Source of the DNA: Mucilaginibacter myungsuensis
GTDB lineage: Bacteria > Bacteroidota > Bacteroidia > Sphingobacteriales > Sphingobacteriaceae
DNA: 64,000 bases
Assembly (NCBI RefSeq): GCF_015222005.1
Contig: NZ_JADFFL010000002.1
Span: 558,001 to 622,000, forward strand
Direction of reading: 5' to 3'
Part shown: piece after piece, positions 54,368 to 63,680 of the stretch
How positions within the stretch are numbered: position 1 is the first letter of the stretch
Layout of the letters: each line of letters opens with the position of its first letter
The notes under the pieces: generated by a model
The model's database searches: none
Seen by the model: only the letters and a program-made list of their open reading frames with translations
What the model was told of the DNA's origin: nothing
Made by a program: the position numbers and the translations under genes

Positions 54368-54710
54368 GTCGGTTGGTTTGCTATAAAGCTAAATAACTTT
54401 TATTTAACAAACAATAGATCAGGTATATAAGCTGATCTATTAGGCTCTCATTCGGTCGTCTACTCCCTTCTGAATACAAGTGTCCTCATCCCCTTGTGGC
54501 AAAATCCCCCGCGCACCATCCTTCGACATGCTCAGGATGACGGCCTTTTTATTCGTTAAACACGCCAACGGTCGTCATGGTGAGCCCGTCGAACCATGGT
54601 GCGGAGGGAATCGCCGACTATATATCGGCGTTAAGACATCTTGGCATAAGCCCCGCACACCACCCTTCGACAGGTTCAGGATGACTGACCTTTTTTAAAA
54701 TAAGTTTTCT
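54368..54710. other. Intergenic region with an isolated repeat unit
   Basis: 343 nt without a supported gene. It contains the repeat at 54494-54690 and the 5' leader of the small membrane-protein operon. Confidence 0.65.
54494..54690 (+). repeat. Isolated unit of the 146-bp repeat family
   Basis: It begins with the end of one unit (CCTTCGACATGCTCAGGATG then ACGGCC), passes through TTATTCGTTAAACACGCC, and continues with a full unit (GTCGAACCATGGTGCGGAGG to CCTTCGACAGGTTCAGGATG). Its inner segment has a private hairpin CGCCGA/TCGGCG, so it represents a third subtype. Confidence 0.75.
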
Positions 54711-55721
54711 CTACCTCGTCCCCGACGGCTTCTTCAACTCCACCCCGTCCTTCAACGGAACACCAAAATCAGGCGTGCCGTCTTTGCGCCAGGTGAACTT
54801 TTGGGCGCGGGGGGCGCGTTTGTTGCCGCAGCCGTCGTTAGGGTTGATGTTGGCATGGTATAGGATCCAGTCTTCGGTACCATCCGGAGATTTAAAAAAG
54901 GAGTTATGGCCGGGGGCGTAAATGCTGTTGGCCGGGTTCTGCTGAAACACAGGCTCCGGCGATTTTACCCAGGTGGCGCTGTCCAGCAGGTTGCCTTTAA
55001 CCGGGGCGGTGAGCATGCCTAAGGCGTAATACTGCGTCCAGCAGCCGCTGGCCGAGTAGATGATATGCAGGTTGTTGCCATGTTTCAACATTTGCGGGCC
55101 CTCGTTCACCACTACGCCGATCCCGCTGTTGTTCTCCCACGCGTATTGTGGGCTGGATATGCGGGTGCGCTTGCTGCTGATGGTCCAGGGGTTGCTCATC
55201 TCGGCAATGTAAATGCTCTGCATGCCGTTCTTGTCGCCCTCCCAGCCGCTCCACAGCATATACATTTTGCCGCGGTTCTCAAAAATGGTCGCGTCAATGG
55301 CCCACTTGTTGGTCTCGTCGGCCACCATACCCTTATAGATCCACTCGCCCTGCATCGGGTCGGCCGATGGGTTCTCTACCACATACATGCGGTGGTCCTC
55401 GTTCTTGCCGGCATCGGCAGCAAAGTACATGTACCATTTCCCTTTCAGGAAATGCAGTTCGGGCGCCCATATCTCTTTAGAATAGGTTTGGCCGGGCGGC
55501 GGTGTCCAGATCACCTTTTTTTCGGCGTTGCGCAGGTCGGTCAGGTCTTTTGTACGCCAAATAGCCAGGTTGCGCCCGGTGGTTTGGGTGTAGTAATAGT
55601 AGCCATCCTTGTACGTATTCCATGGGTCGGCACCCGACACCGTAAGCGGGTTAGTAAATGTTTGGGCCGATACGATGGTCGACGTGACAACGAACAGGAG
55701 AAGCGTAAGGATCTTTTTCAT
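54711..55721 (-). CDS. Exported glycoside hydrolase, GH43-like (five-bladed beta-propeller)
   Basis: 336 aa with a signal peptide (MKKILTLLLFVVTSTIVSAQ). The propeller motifs of clan GH-F are seen: TVSGADPWNTYKDGYYYYTQ with the catalytic-base Asp, KEIWAPELHFLKGKWYMYFA, WAIDATIFENRGKMYMLWSG (Asp) and GVVVNEGPQMLKHGNN with the catalytic-acid Glu, then YAPGHNSFFKSPDGTEDWIL. GH43 enzymes remove arabinose, xylose or galactose from plant glycans. The protein is probably periplasmic. It is a single gene here. Confidence 0.9.
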   Translation of the reverse strand: MKKILTLLLFVVTSTIVSAQTFTNPLTVSGADPWNTYKDGYYYYTQTTGRNLAIWRTKDLTDLRNAEKKVIWTPPPGQTYSKEIWAPELHFLKGKWYMYFAADAGKNEDHRMYVVENPSADPMQGEWIYKGMVADETNKWAIDATIFENRGKMYMLWSGWEGDKNGMQSIYIAEMSNPWTISSKRTRISSPQYAWENNSGIGVVVNEGPQMLKHGNNLHIIYSASGCWTQYYALGMLTAPVKGNLLDSATWVKSPEPVFQQNPANSIYAPGHNSFFKSPDGTEDWILYHANINPNDGCGNKRAPRAQKFTWRKDGTPDFGVPLKDGVELKKPSGTR

Positions 55722-55886
55722 ACGGACGGTTTGTGCGTGTTAAAGATAAGGATAGGCGGGTGCTTTTTCATCGGCCGGTCATCATGTAACGGTTTTGTCA
55801 CCATTATTTCATGTTAAGCCGCCGGGCAAACCATTGGATCGGAGTACGCCTTACATTAGCACCCGTCAACAAAAACGCCATTTATT

Positions 55887-56681
55887 ATGGACTTACAATT
55901 AAAGAACAAAACAGCCCTTGTATCGGGATCGACCGCCGGCATTGGTTATGCCATTGCCAAACAGCTGGCCGCCGAGGGCGCAAAAGTAATAGTTAACGGC
56001 CGTACCGCCGAACGTGTCGACGCAGCCGTAACCCAGATCAAGGCCGATACCGGCAATAACGAGGTTTCCGGCGCCGTAGCCGACTTTGCTAAGCCTGAAG
56101 ATGTCGCGCGCTTGATCGCACAGGTGCCCAATGTGGATATCCTGATCAACAACGTGGCCATATTTGAGCCAAAAGCTTTTGCCGACATTACCGACGAGGA
56201 TTGGCTGCGCTTTTACGATATTAACGTGCTGAGCGGGGTGCGCTTGTCGCGCGCTTATTTTAACGGGATGCTGCAACGCAACTGGGGCAGGATCATTTTT
56301 ATCTCGAGCGAATCGGCCATACAGATACCCGAAGAGATGATCCATTACGGTATGACCAAGACCGCCCAACTGGCCGTTGCCCGCGGCTTGGCCGAATTGA
56401 CCAAGGGCACTAACGTCACCGTCAACTCGGTACTGCCCGGCCCGACATTGTCTGAAGGTGTCGGCGGCTTTGTAGAGCAGTTAGCTACCGACCAAAGCAA
56501 AACGGTAGACGAGGTGAAGAAAGATTTCTTTACGCATATGCGCCCAACATCGCTTATCCAACGTTTCCTCAGTGTCGACGAGGTGGCCAACATGGTGGTC
56601 TACCTGTCAAGTCCGCTGGCATCAGCAACCAACGGCGCCGCTATCCGCGCGGAGGGCGGCCTGCTGAAGTCGGCCATTTAA
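55887..56681 (+). CDS. Short-chain dehydrogenase/reductase
   Basis: 264 aa. The nucleotide-binding glycine loop is SGSTAGIGYAIAKQL (residues 14-28), NADP preference is suggested by NGRTAERV, NNVAIFEP corresponds to the NNAG motif with one change, and the catalytic triad is Ser in FISSESA with Tyr and Lys in YGMTKTAQ. The C-terminus (SATNGAAIRAEGGLLKSAI) fits classical SDRs. The substrate is unknown. TACATTAG at 55852-55859 may be its -7 box. It ends at a strong terminator. Confidence 0.9.
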   Translation: MDLQLKNKTALVSGSTAGIGYAIAKQLAAEGAKVIVNGRTAERVDAAVTQIKADTGNNEVSGAVADFAKPEDVARLIAQVPNVDILINNVAIFEPKAFADITDEDWLRFYDINVLSGVRLSRAYFNGMLQRNWGRIIFISSESAIQIPEEMIHYGMTKTAQLAVARGLAELTKGTNVTVNSVLPGPTLSEGVGGFVEQLATDQSKTVDEVKKDFFTHMRPTSLIQRFLSVDEVANMVVYLSSPLASATNGAAIRAEGGLLKSAI

Positions 56682-56705
56682 TAAAGCCTCTACATCTACT
56701 ACCAT

Positions 56706-56740
56706 AAAGGCGTTGCTTTAAAAAAGGCAGCGCTTTTTTT
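56706..56740 (+). terminator. Terminator of the SDR gene
   Basis: AAAGGCGTTGC (56706-56716) pairs with GCAGCGCTTTT (56727-56737, two G-U pairs) and continues into a T run. Confidence 0.88.
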
Positions 56741-56759
56741 ATTGACCGTAGACTTGCGA

Positions 56760-56919
56760 CCCTGCTTCTATTTCCCGACAGCGGCACGGCTTCGGATGAG
56801 GTGGCGAATGCATTGGTATGTCGGTACGGGCAATTGGACGTCTGCAGGGAGAAGGCCCGTGCGTAGAAGCATTGGCGCTGTCTTGACTTTTGATGCTTTT
56901 TGTCAAGAAAAAGAACGGC
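56760..56919 (-). repeat. Dispersed repeat, copy C (inverted relative to A and B)
   Basis: Read on the minus strand it begins CCGTTCTTTTTCTTGACAAA, then GTCAAGACAGCGCCAATGCT, and ends GAAGCCGTGCCGCTGTCGGG. It aligns well with copy B throughout. Confidence 0.8.
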
Positions 56920-57063
56920 GTGTGAAGAGCCACCTCAAAGATCTGGTCGTATCCTCCCCTCCATAACCACCTGAAAACCTGAAATATCCCAGCCTCCGTA
57001 TCCTTTTGATTTGCTTTTGATCTTGGCAATAACCGTCGACATTTATTAACAATAATAAAATGA

Positions 57064-57170
57064 AGTTTCGTATCTGATGGGATTTCTTCAAAAAGCTTCG
57101 TTTTGGATAAAATAGTTTCGTTTTGTTGCTTTTGTTTTCAAAAATAGTTTCGATACTTGTATTTGAAACT
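57064..57170 (+). promoter_or_regulatory. AGTTTCG direct repeats, candidate operator of glpD
   Basis: AGTTTCG or AGCTTCG occurs at 57064, 57094, 57114 and 57146, spaced 30, 20 and 32 nt, close to whole helical turns. The second and third continue with TTTTG. The last one forms an inverted repeat AGTTTC (57146-57151) / GAAACT (57165-57170), directly before the start codon. TTTCG-rich sites are typical of DeoR-family regulators such as GlpR. Confidence 0.5.
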
Positions 57171-57172
57171 AA

Positions 57173-58789
57173 ATGCCAATGAAATTTGAACGCGATGCCG
57201 GTATGGCAACTTTGGTTGATGATGTTACGTGGGATGTGGTCGTGATCGGTGGTGGGGCTACCGGTCTGGGTACCGCTGTAGATGCTGCCCTGCGTGGCTA
57301 CAAGACGCTGCTGGTAGAACAAGCCGACTTTGCCAAAGGGACATCAAGTCGCAGCACCAAGTTGGTACACGGTGGTGTGCGCTACCTGGCCCAAGGCGAC
57401 ATAGCCCTGGTTTACGAAGCCCTGAAAGAGCGTGGACTGCTTTTTAAAAATGCCCCTCATCTGGTTAAAGAGCAGGAATTTATTATCCCTTGCTATAGCT
57501 GGTTCTCCAAGCTGCAATACCTGGCCGGACTGAAATTCTACGATCTGCTGGCCGGTAAGGGCGGCTTTAAACATTCTGCTTTTCTGTCTGCCGATGAAGT
57601 TATCGCGGCTATACCTACGCTTGATGGCAAAGGATTGGTCGGCGGGGTCCGTTACAGTGATGGACAGTTTGACGATGCCCGTTTGGCGATCAACCTGGCG
57701 CAAACCTGCGCCGAACACGGCGGTACGCTGATCAATTATATGAAAGTTACCGGCCTGCTGCGCACAGGTAAAAAAGTTAATGGCATTAAAGCTACGGATC
57801 TGGAGACCGGCCGGGAGTTTAGCATTAAAGGCCGCGCGATCATTAACGCGACCGGTGTATTTGTCGACGAGATTTTGCGGATGGATATCCCTGGTGGTAG
57901 ACCTTTGGTAAGGCCAAGCCAGGGTGTGCATTTGGTGTTGGATAAGTCGTTCCTGAATGGCGAAAGTGCCTTAATGATACCAAAAACATCGGATGGGAGG
58001 GTGTTATTTGCGGTACCATGGCATGGCAGCCTGCTTTTAGGGACTACCGATACCCCGCTTAATGAGCACAGCCTGGAGCCGGTGGCGCTGGAAAAAGAGA
58101 TCGATTTTATCCTGACCACGGCCAACCAATACCTGGCCAAAAAACCTAAGCGCAGCGATGTGCTTTCGGTTTTTGCAGGCTTGCGACCTTTGGCAGCATC
58201 CAATAATGGGTCGGGTGCTACCAAGGAGATATCGCGTAGCCATAAACTGATCGTGAGTGCCTCGGGGTTGATCACCATTACCGGCGGCAAATGGACCACC
58301 TACCGCAAAATGGCCGAAGATGTAGTGGACAAAGCCATAGAGATAGCCGGATTACAAGCACAAAGCTGCCGCTCAAAAACGGTGAACATCCACGGCTATG
58401 CGATCAATATTGCCGAAGGGCCGCTGGCTGTGTATGGCAGTGACGCGGACGGGATCCAAAATATTATCACCGATGATCCATCGATGGGCGATGTATTATT
58501 AAAGGGGCATGCTGTCACAAAGGCCGAGGTATTATGGTCTACCCGTAACGAAATGGCGCGGAGTGTAGAGGATATTTTGGCCCGACGGCTGAGGGTGCTT
58601 TTTCTGGATGCTAAGGCCGCCATATTAATGGCGCCTGTTGTCGCCGGGGTAATGGCAGCCGAATTGGGATACAGCAAAGAGTGGGAAATTGAGCAGGTGG
58701 CCGACTTTAAAACATTGGCTAACCGCTACCTTTTGACCCCGTTCTATCCCGAAATAGACAAGAATGTTACAAACAGGATAGCTGTGTAG
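57173..58789 (+). CDS. glpD: Aerobic glycerol-3-phosphate dehydrogenase
   Basis: 538 aa. GlpD oxidises glycerol 3-phosphate to dihydroxyacetone phosphate and feeds electrons to quinone at the inner membrane. The FAD loop is VVVIGGGATGLGTAVDAALRG (starts near residue 22; quoted as two parts VVVIGGGATGLG and TAVDAALRG). LVEQADFAKGTSSRSTKLVH follows, then GGVRYL, RPSQGVHLVLD, GTTDTP and TGGKWTTYRKMAEDVVD. The C-terminal helical domain is complete. The start at 57173 is the first ATG (an in-frame ATG lies two codons later). No glpF or glpK is next to it. Confidence 0.95.
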   Translation: MPMKFERDAGMATLVDDVTWDVVVIGGGATGLGTAVDAALRGYKTLLVEQADFAKGTSSRSTKLVHGGVRYLAQGDIALVYEALKERGLLFKNAPHLVKEQEFIIPCYSWFSKLQYLAGLKFYDLLAGKGGFKHSAFLSADEVIAAIPTLDGKGLVGGVRYSDGQFDDARLAINLAQTCAEHGGTLINYMKVTGLLRTGKKVNGIKATDLETGREFSIKGRAIINATGVFVDEILRMDIPGGRPLVRPSQGVHLVLDKSFLNGESALMIPKTSDGRVLFAVPWHGSLLLGTTDTPLNEHSLEPVALEKEIDFILTTANQYLAKKPKRSDVLSVFAGLRPLAASNNGSGATKEISRSHKLIVSASGLITITGGKWTTYRKMAEDVVDKAIEIAGLQAQSCRSKTVNIHGYAINIAEGPLAVYGSDADGIQNIITDDPSMGDVLLKGHAVTKAEVLWSTRNEMARSVEDILARRLRVLFLDAKAAILMAPVVAGVMAAELGYSKEWEIEQVADFKTLANRYLLTPFYPEIDKNVTNRIAV

Positions 58790-58793
58790 GTAA

Positions 58794-58869
58794 ATGTTAA
58801 GCCTACGTTAACATGGGCTTAAAATTAACTTTACATTCATTCTGCACTTTTGTGCTTTGAAAAGCACAA
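58794..58869 (+). promoter_or_regulatory. Overlapping inverted repeats in the susC leader region
   Basis: TTAAGCC (58797-58803) pairs with GGCTTAA (58816-58822), and ATGTTAA (58794-58800) alternatively pairs with TTAACAT (58808-58814). The first may end glpD transcription. Further on, TTGTGCTTT (58850-58858) and AAAGCACAA (58861-58869) make a perfect 9-bp inverted repeat shortly before susC. Confidence 0.5.
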
Positions 58870-58923
58870 GGAAATGAAATCGAAAATCAAAACCAAACAA
58901 AACCGATCGTAAAACCAAGAATT

Positions 58924-61900
58924 ATGAAGAGAACATCTACTTTATTTTATTGCCGGTGGTTGCACAGGCACCAGTTCTTGAAAATAGTACCGCTGGCGCT
59001 GGCAGCCATCATCGTTTCGCCGGGACAAACGCAGGCGGCAACCAGCAGCTTTTTTCAGCAGCAGCAAAATGTTACTGTAAAGGGTACAGTGCTTGACGAG
59101 ACCGACAACAGCCCGCTGCCAAGTGTAACCATTGTCGACGCGCAACGCAAGCCGGTAGGCACCACCGATATTAACGGTAACTTTAACATCAGCGTGCCGC
59201 GCGGTACCGAGCTTACTTTTAGTTTTGTTGGTTACGCACCTAAAAAACACGTAGTGACAGGTGCACAGGAAAAACTGATCATCAAGATCGCGTCATCTAC
59301 CAGCGACCTTAACGAGGTGGTGGTTACAGCCCTGGGTATCAAACGCGAGGAGAAAGCCCTGGGTTACGCGGTAACTAATATCAAGAACAAAGAACTTACC
59401 GACGCGATGCCGAATAACTGGACCGACGCGTTACAAGGTAAGGTCGCCGGTTTAAATCTGATCAAGTCAGGTGGGGGCCCTGCCGGTACCAGCAAGATCA
59501 TTTTACGTGGCGAGACCAACCTTACCGGTGACAATGCCGCGCTGATCGTAGTGGATGGTGTAGTGACCAGCGGTGCTTCGGCCCGCCAAACTAACCCAGG
59601 TTTGGGTGGCAGTGCTTATTTGGCGGCCGATTCGCCAAGTGACTTTGGTAACAGTTTATCAGATATAAACCCTAACGATATTGAGAGCGTATCGGTGCTG
59701 AAAGGCCCGGCTGCCGCGGCCCTTTACGGTTTGCGTGGCTCTAACGGTGCAATTATCATCACCACTAAATCAGGTTCAGCACGTAAAGGTATCGGTGTAA
59801 CGTTTAACTCTAACACCGCTATTGATCAGGTTTATCACTTTCCTGATTACCAGATGGAATACGGACAAGGTGCAGACGGCCAGGATCTGTACTACTCGTA
59901 CCTGGCTACTGCCGATGGTGCAAGTACCCGCAGTACCAGCTCGGCGTGGGGACCAAAATTTAATGGTCAGTCATATTTTCAGTATGATCCGGTTACCAAT
60001 ACCACCAGCGCTACGCGTTTACCTTGGGTGCCTTATAAAAATAACCGCCAAAACTTTTTCGAAACCGGCAGAACGTTCACCAACTCTATATCTTTAGAAG
60101 GCGGTACCGAAAAGACCACTGCACGATTATCGGCTACCAATTTAAAAAACACCTGGATAGTGCCTAATACCGGTTACACCCGTAATACCATCGCGCTTTC
60201 GGCAAGCAGTAAGCTGACCGATAAGTTACAGATAAACGGTAAGGTGAACTATACCAACAAGTATTCGGACAACTTGCCGTCGACCGGTTATAACAACCAA
60301 ACCATCATGTACTTTTTACGCGGTATGACACCGAACATGAATTTGGATTGGTTTAAAAATTATTACCTGACAGGCCAGGAAGATATTGCCCAAAGCAGGC
60401 CTTTTAGTAGCTTGCTGGATAACCCGTACCTGATCGCTAACGAAATGCTTAACAAAAGCAACCGCCATCAAATGACCGGTACAGTTAGCGCGACCTACAA
60501 CTTCCTGAAAAATTTAAGCTTGACGGTACGTACCGCGACTGATCTTTCTTATGAAGAACGTTCGCAACAACGTCCTAAGAGTACCAACAAATTCCCTGAC
60601 GGATCTTACCGTACACAAAACCTGTACAGTCAGGAGATCAACAGCGATTTCCTTGCCCGTTTCAACAGCACGTTCTTGCGTAAGTTCGATTACTCGGTAA
60701 CCGTAGGTGGCAGCCGTTTGACCAATCACTACAATAAGACCGAGCTACAGGCCGATAAATTATTATATCCGGGCGTTTACACATTGGCTAATAGCCGCGT
60801 AACTTTAGTGAGTTTGCCAACCATGGCCGACTATGCCTTCAACAGCCTTTACGCATTAGGATCTTTAAGCTACGATAACTTTGTTTATTTAGATGTGACC
60901 GCCCGTAACGACTGGGCAAGTACCCTGGCTACGCCAACATCATCAGATAACTCATCGTTCTTTTACCCATCGGCAAGTTTGAGCGTTATCCTGTCAGAGA
61001 AATTGAACTTGCCTAAGCAGATCAATTACTTTAAACTGCGTGCATCATTAGCAAGCACCGGTAGCAGCGGTGTGGCACCATATTACACATCAACCGTGTA
61101 TTTGCCAACTCAGTTTGCCGGCGGATTGACCAACTCCACACTGTTACCTAACCTTGGATTGAAACCACAGCGTACCCGTTCGTTAGAGTTCGGTACCGAG
61201 ATGCGCTTATTCAAAAGCCGTTTAGGTTTTGATGTGGCTGTTTATCAAAACAACACCTTCGATCAGATCCTGCAAGGCCGTATAGATCCATCAGCCGGAT
61301 CGCAGGCTGCGATAGTGAACTCGGGCGAAGTGCGTAACCGCGGTATCGAGATCAGCGCTAACGGAACACCTGTACAAACCACCGGCGGCCTTAAATGGAC
61401 ACTGAATGGTACGTTCACCGCTAACCGCAGCAAGATCATTTCATTGGTAGATACCGTATCCAACCTTGTATTGTCTAACGGTCCGCGTGGTACTTTAGAG
61501 GCTCGTGTAGGTCAGTCGTTCGGTGATATTTATGGACTAGGCTATGTTTACTCGCCTGATGGTAAGATCGTTTACAATAATGGTTTGCCATTATTGAGTA
61601 CTACTACCAAATACATCGGTAACGCTAACCCGCAATTTAAAGGTAGCTTAGGTAGTACGTTCGCTTACAAAAAAGTGAGTTTGACAGTATTGTTCGACGG
61701 ACAGTGGGGGGGTACAGCTTACTCGCTTACATCAGCCGTATTGTCTGAAGAAGGTAAGCTTACCAAAACTATCCCAGGCCGTTACAACGGTATCATTGGC
61801 GATGGTGTAATGCTTGACGGTAGCGGTAACTACGTGCCTAATACGGTGGTTGCCCCAAGTGCGCAAGGTTATTACAATGCCCACTTTAACCGCGATAACG

Positions 61901-62169
61901 TAGAGTCTAACTCTTTCGGCACCGACTTTATCAAGTTTCGTGAGGCGAGGATAGATTACAGCTTTGCGCCTAAATTGGTGCAAAAACTGGGTATGCAAAA
62001 AGCAACCATTGGATTATATGGCCGTAACTTATTTATGTGGACCAACTGGCCGGTATTTGATCCGGAGTTTGGTACACTGGATGGCAGCGGACAGATCACC
62101 GCCGGTTTCGAGTCGGGCCAGTTCCCGTCTACCCGTACCATGGGCTTTAACTTAACCATTGGTTTTTAA
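58924..62169 (+). CDS. SusC/RagA-type TonB-dependent outer membrane transporter
   Basis: 1081 aa. A long signal sequence (about 1-40) is followed by a CarboxypepD_reg-like domain (VTVKGTVLDETDNSPLPSVT to LTFSFVGYAPKK), then the TonB box/plug region (LNEVVVTALGIKREEKALGY; ALQGKVAGLNLIKSGGGPAG; ESVSVLKGPAAAALYGLRGS; NGAIIITTKSG) and the beta-barrel, with a final Phe (TIGF). It imports oligosaccharides or peptides with the SusD-like lipoprotein that follows 12 nt downstream. The cargo is unknown. No sigma/anti-sigma genes accompany it, so local regulation is not evident. Confidence 0.95.
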   Translation: MKRTSTLFYCRWLHRHQFLKIVPLALAAIIVSPGQTQAATSSFFQQQQNVTVKGTVLDETDNSPLPSVTIVDAQRKPVGTTDINGNFNISVPRGTELTFSFVGYAPKKHVVTGAQEKLIIKIASSTSDLNEVVVTALGIKREEKALGYAVTNIKNKELTDAMPNNWTDALQGKVAGLNLIKSGGGPAGTSKIILRGETNLTGDNAALIVVDGVVTSGASARQTNPGLGGSAYLAADSPSDFGNSLSDINPNDIESVSVLKGPAAAALYGLRGSNGAIIITTKSGSARKGIGVTFNSNTAIDQVYHFPDYQMEYGQGADGQDLYYSYLATADGASTRSTSSAWGPKFNGQSYFQYDPVTNTTSATRLPWVPYKNNRQNFFETGRTFTNSISLEGGTEKTTARLSATNLKNTWIVPNTGYTRNTIALSASSKLTDKLQINGKVNYTNKYSDNLPSTGYNNQTIMYFLRGMTPNMNLDWFKNYYLTGQEDIAQSRPFSSLLDNPYLIANEMLNKSNRHQMTGTVSATYNFLKNLSLTVRTATDLSYEERSQQRPKSTNKFPDGSYRTQNLYSQEINSDFLARFNSTFLRKFDYSVTVGGSRLTNHYNKTELQADKLLYPGVYTLANSRVTLVSLPTMADYAFNSLYALGSLSYDNFVYLDVTARNDWASTLATPTSSDNSSFFYPSASLSVILSEKLNLPKQINYFKLRASLASTGSSGVAPYYTSTVYLPTQFAGGLTNSTLLPNLGLKPQRTRSLEFGTEMRLFKSRLGFDVAVYQNNTFDQILQGRIDPSAGSQAAIVNSGEVRNRGIEISANGTPVQTTGGLKWTLNGTFTANRSKIISLVDTVSNLVLSNGPRGTLEARVGQSFGDIYGLGYVYSPDGKIVYNNGLPLLSTTTKYIGNANPQFKGSLGSTFAYKKVSLTVLFDGQWGGTAYSLTSAVLSEEGKLTKTIPGRYNGIIGDGVMLDGSGNYVPNTVVAPSAQGYYNAHFNRDNVESNSFGTDFIKFREARIDYSFAPKLVQKLGMQKATIGLYGRNLFMWTNWPVFDPEFGTLDGSGQITAGFESGQFPSTRTMGFNLTIGF

Positions 62170-62181
62170 TCTTAGACAGCA

Positions 62182-63666
62182 ATGATAAAGATAAACACAA
62201 AGAAATTCGCCCTGGCGTTTGCCGTGGCGATCACTATAACAACATCTTGTAAAAAAGATTTTCAACAGATCAACACCAATCCTAACGGTGTTGTGGCCGC
62301 TCTGCCCGAGAATTTGTTGCAGCCGGCCTTATACGAAGTGGTGACCCGCGGTAATAACCGTGCACACCGTTTAACGCACGAGCTGATGCAGGTACACGTT
62401 ACCCTATCAGACGGGGACGACCTGCAACGCTACCTGATCCGCCCAAGCGAGTCGGATTATATCTGGACCAACTGGTACCTGCAGTTAAAGAACTTTCGCG
62501 ATATGTACAGTCGTGCGGTATCTGTTAACCAGACCCAGTATCAGGGTATCGCCTTAATATGTGATGTTTGGGTAAGTTCTATGATCACCGATGCATTCGG
62601 TGATGTGCCTTATTTTGATGCGTCTAAAGGCCAGGAGGGTGTTTTGCAGCCTAAGTTTGATAAACAACAAGATATTTACCTGGACATGTTCAAGAAGCTG
62701 GAGCAAGCTAATACCTTGCTTGCTGCTACTACATCTGCAACTGTAACCGTGGATCAATTGCCTTTAGATCCTTTATTCGGTACTAACTCGGGCGCTACCG
62801 TAGCCAATTCTACAGGCTTATGGCGCAAATTTGGTAACTCGCTTTACCTGCGTTTACTGATGCGCGCATCGGCTAAGGCCGAGGCTAACGCGGCTGTTAA
62901 AATGCAGGAGATCGTAAGCGACGCTACCAAGTACCCGATCATGACCAGCAATGCCGAGTCGGCCATCGTTAAGTACACCGGCTCTACCGTTCCGTTGATC
63001 AACCCGTTCTATAACGTGCGCGATTTTGACTTTACCACCGGTAACTCTCTGACCGAGTTCTTCATCAACACGCTGAATAACTGGAACGATCCGCGCCGTG
63101 CCAAATGGGCTACGCAGGTAGCAGGTGGTACTTACGTAGGTGTACCAAGCGGTTTCCCGCGCGGGCAGGTGCCTGAAAAGCAATCGGCTTATCCTACCAC
63201 CTTAAAAGTTGAACCCTTGGTAGGTAATATCATGAACTATGCTGAGTTGCAGTTCATCCTTGCCGAAGCAGCTTTGAAAGGTTACATCACCGGAGATCCG
63301 GCTACGTATTATAACAACGGTGTGAACAATGCGGTGACCATGTGGGGCTATACCGTGCCTACAGGATATTTAACTAACCCGGCACTGGCCTGGAACCCTG
63401 CCGGTACCGCCGACGCCAAATTGGAGCAGATCATGATCCAGAAGTATTACACCTTCTTCTTTACCGATCTGCAAAGCTGGTTCGAGTTCCGCCGTACCGG
63501 TCACCCGGTATTGCCAAAAGGTAGTGGCTTGCAAAACGGTGGGTTGATGCCGTCGCGCTTATACTATCCGGTTTACGTGCAGTCGCTTAACCCGGCTAAC
63601 TACACCGCGGCTGTTGCCCAGCAAGGTGCCGACAACCTGAATACTAAAGTTTGGTGGAATAAATAA
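62182..63666 (+). CDS. SusD/RagB-type outer membrane lipoprotein
   Basis: 494 aa with a lipoprotein signal (lipobox TTSC, Cys23, then KKDF). DFQQINTNPNGV is the signature start of the SusD-like-2 group, and TPR-type helices follow (NWYLQLKNFRDMYSRAV, ALICDVWVSSMITDAFGDVP). The end of the protein has YPVYVQSLNPANY and NTKVWW. It forms the lid of the SusC channel at the cell surface. Its position 12 nt after susC shows an operon. Confidence 0.93.
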   Translation: MIKINTKKFALAFAVAITITTSCKKDFQQINTNPNGVVAALPENLLQPALYEVVTRGNNRAHRLTHELMQVHVTLSDGDDLQRYLIRPSESDYIWTNWYLQLKNFRDMYSRAVSVNQTQYQGIALICDVWVSSMITDAFGDVPYFDASKGQEGVLQPKFDKQQDIYLDMFKKLEQANTLLAATTSATVTVDQLPLDPLFGTNSGATVANSTGLWRKFGNSLYLRLLMRASAKAEANAAVKMQEIVSDATKYPIMTSNAESAIVKYTGSTVPLINPFYNVRDFDFTTGNSLTEFFINTLNNWNDPRRAKWATQVAGGTYVGVPSGFPRGQVPEKQSAYPTTLKVEPLVGNIMNYAELQFILAEAALKGYITGDPATYYNNGVNNAVTMWGYTVPTGYLTNPALAWNPAGTADAKLEQIMIQKYYTFFFTDLQSWFEFRRTGHPVLPKGSGLQNGGLMPSRLYYPVYVQSLNPANYTAAVAQQGADNLNTKVWWNK

Positions 63667-63680
63667 TCGAGCAAAATAAA

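Larger units (their letters stand above)
56682..57172. other. Intergenic region between SDR and glpD
   Basis: 491 nt. It contains the SDR terminator, dispersed repeat copy C and the AGTTTCG repeat cluster upstream of glpD. An open frame across the repeat is not a gene. Confidence 0.65.

Noticed and set aside
55065..55817. 250-codon open frame antisense to the GH43-like gene
   Set aside because: The GH43 frame has a signal peptide and catalytic motifs. The antisense frame is a shadow.
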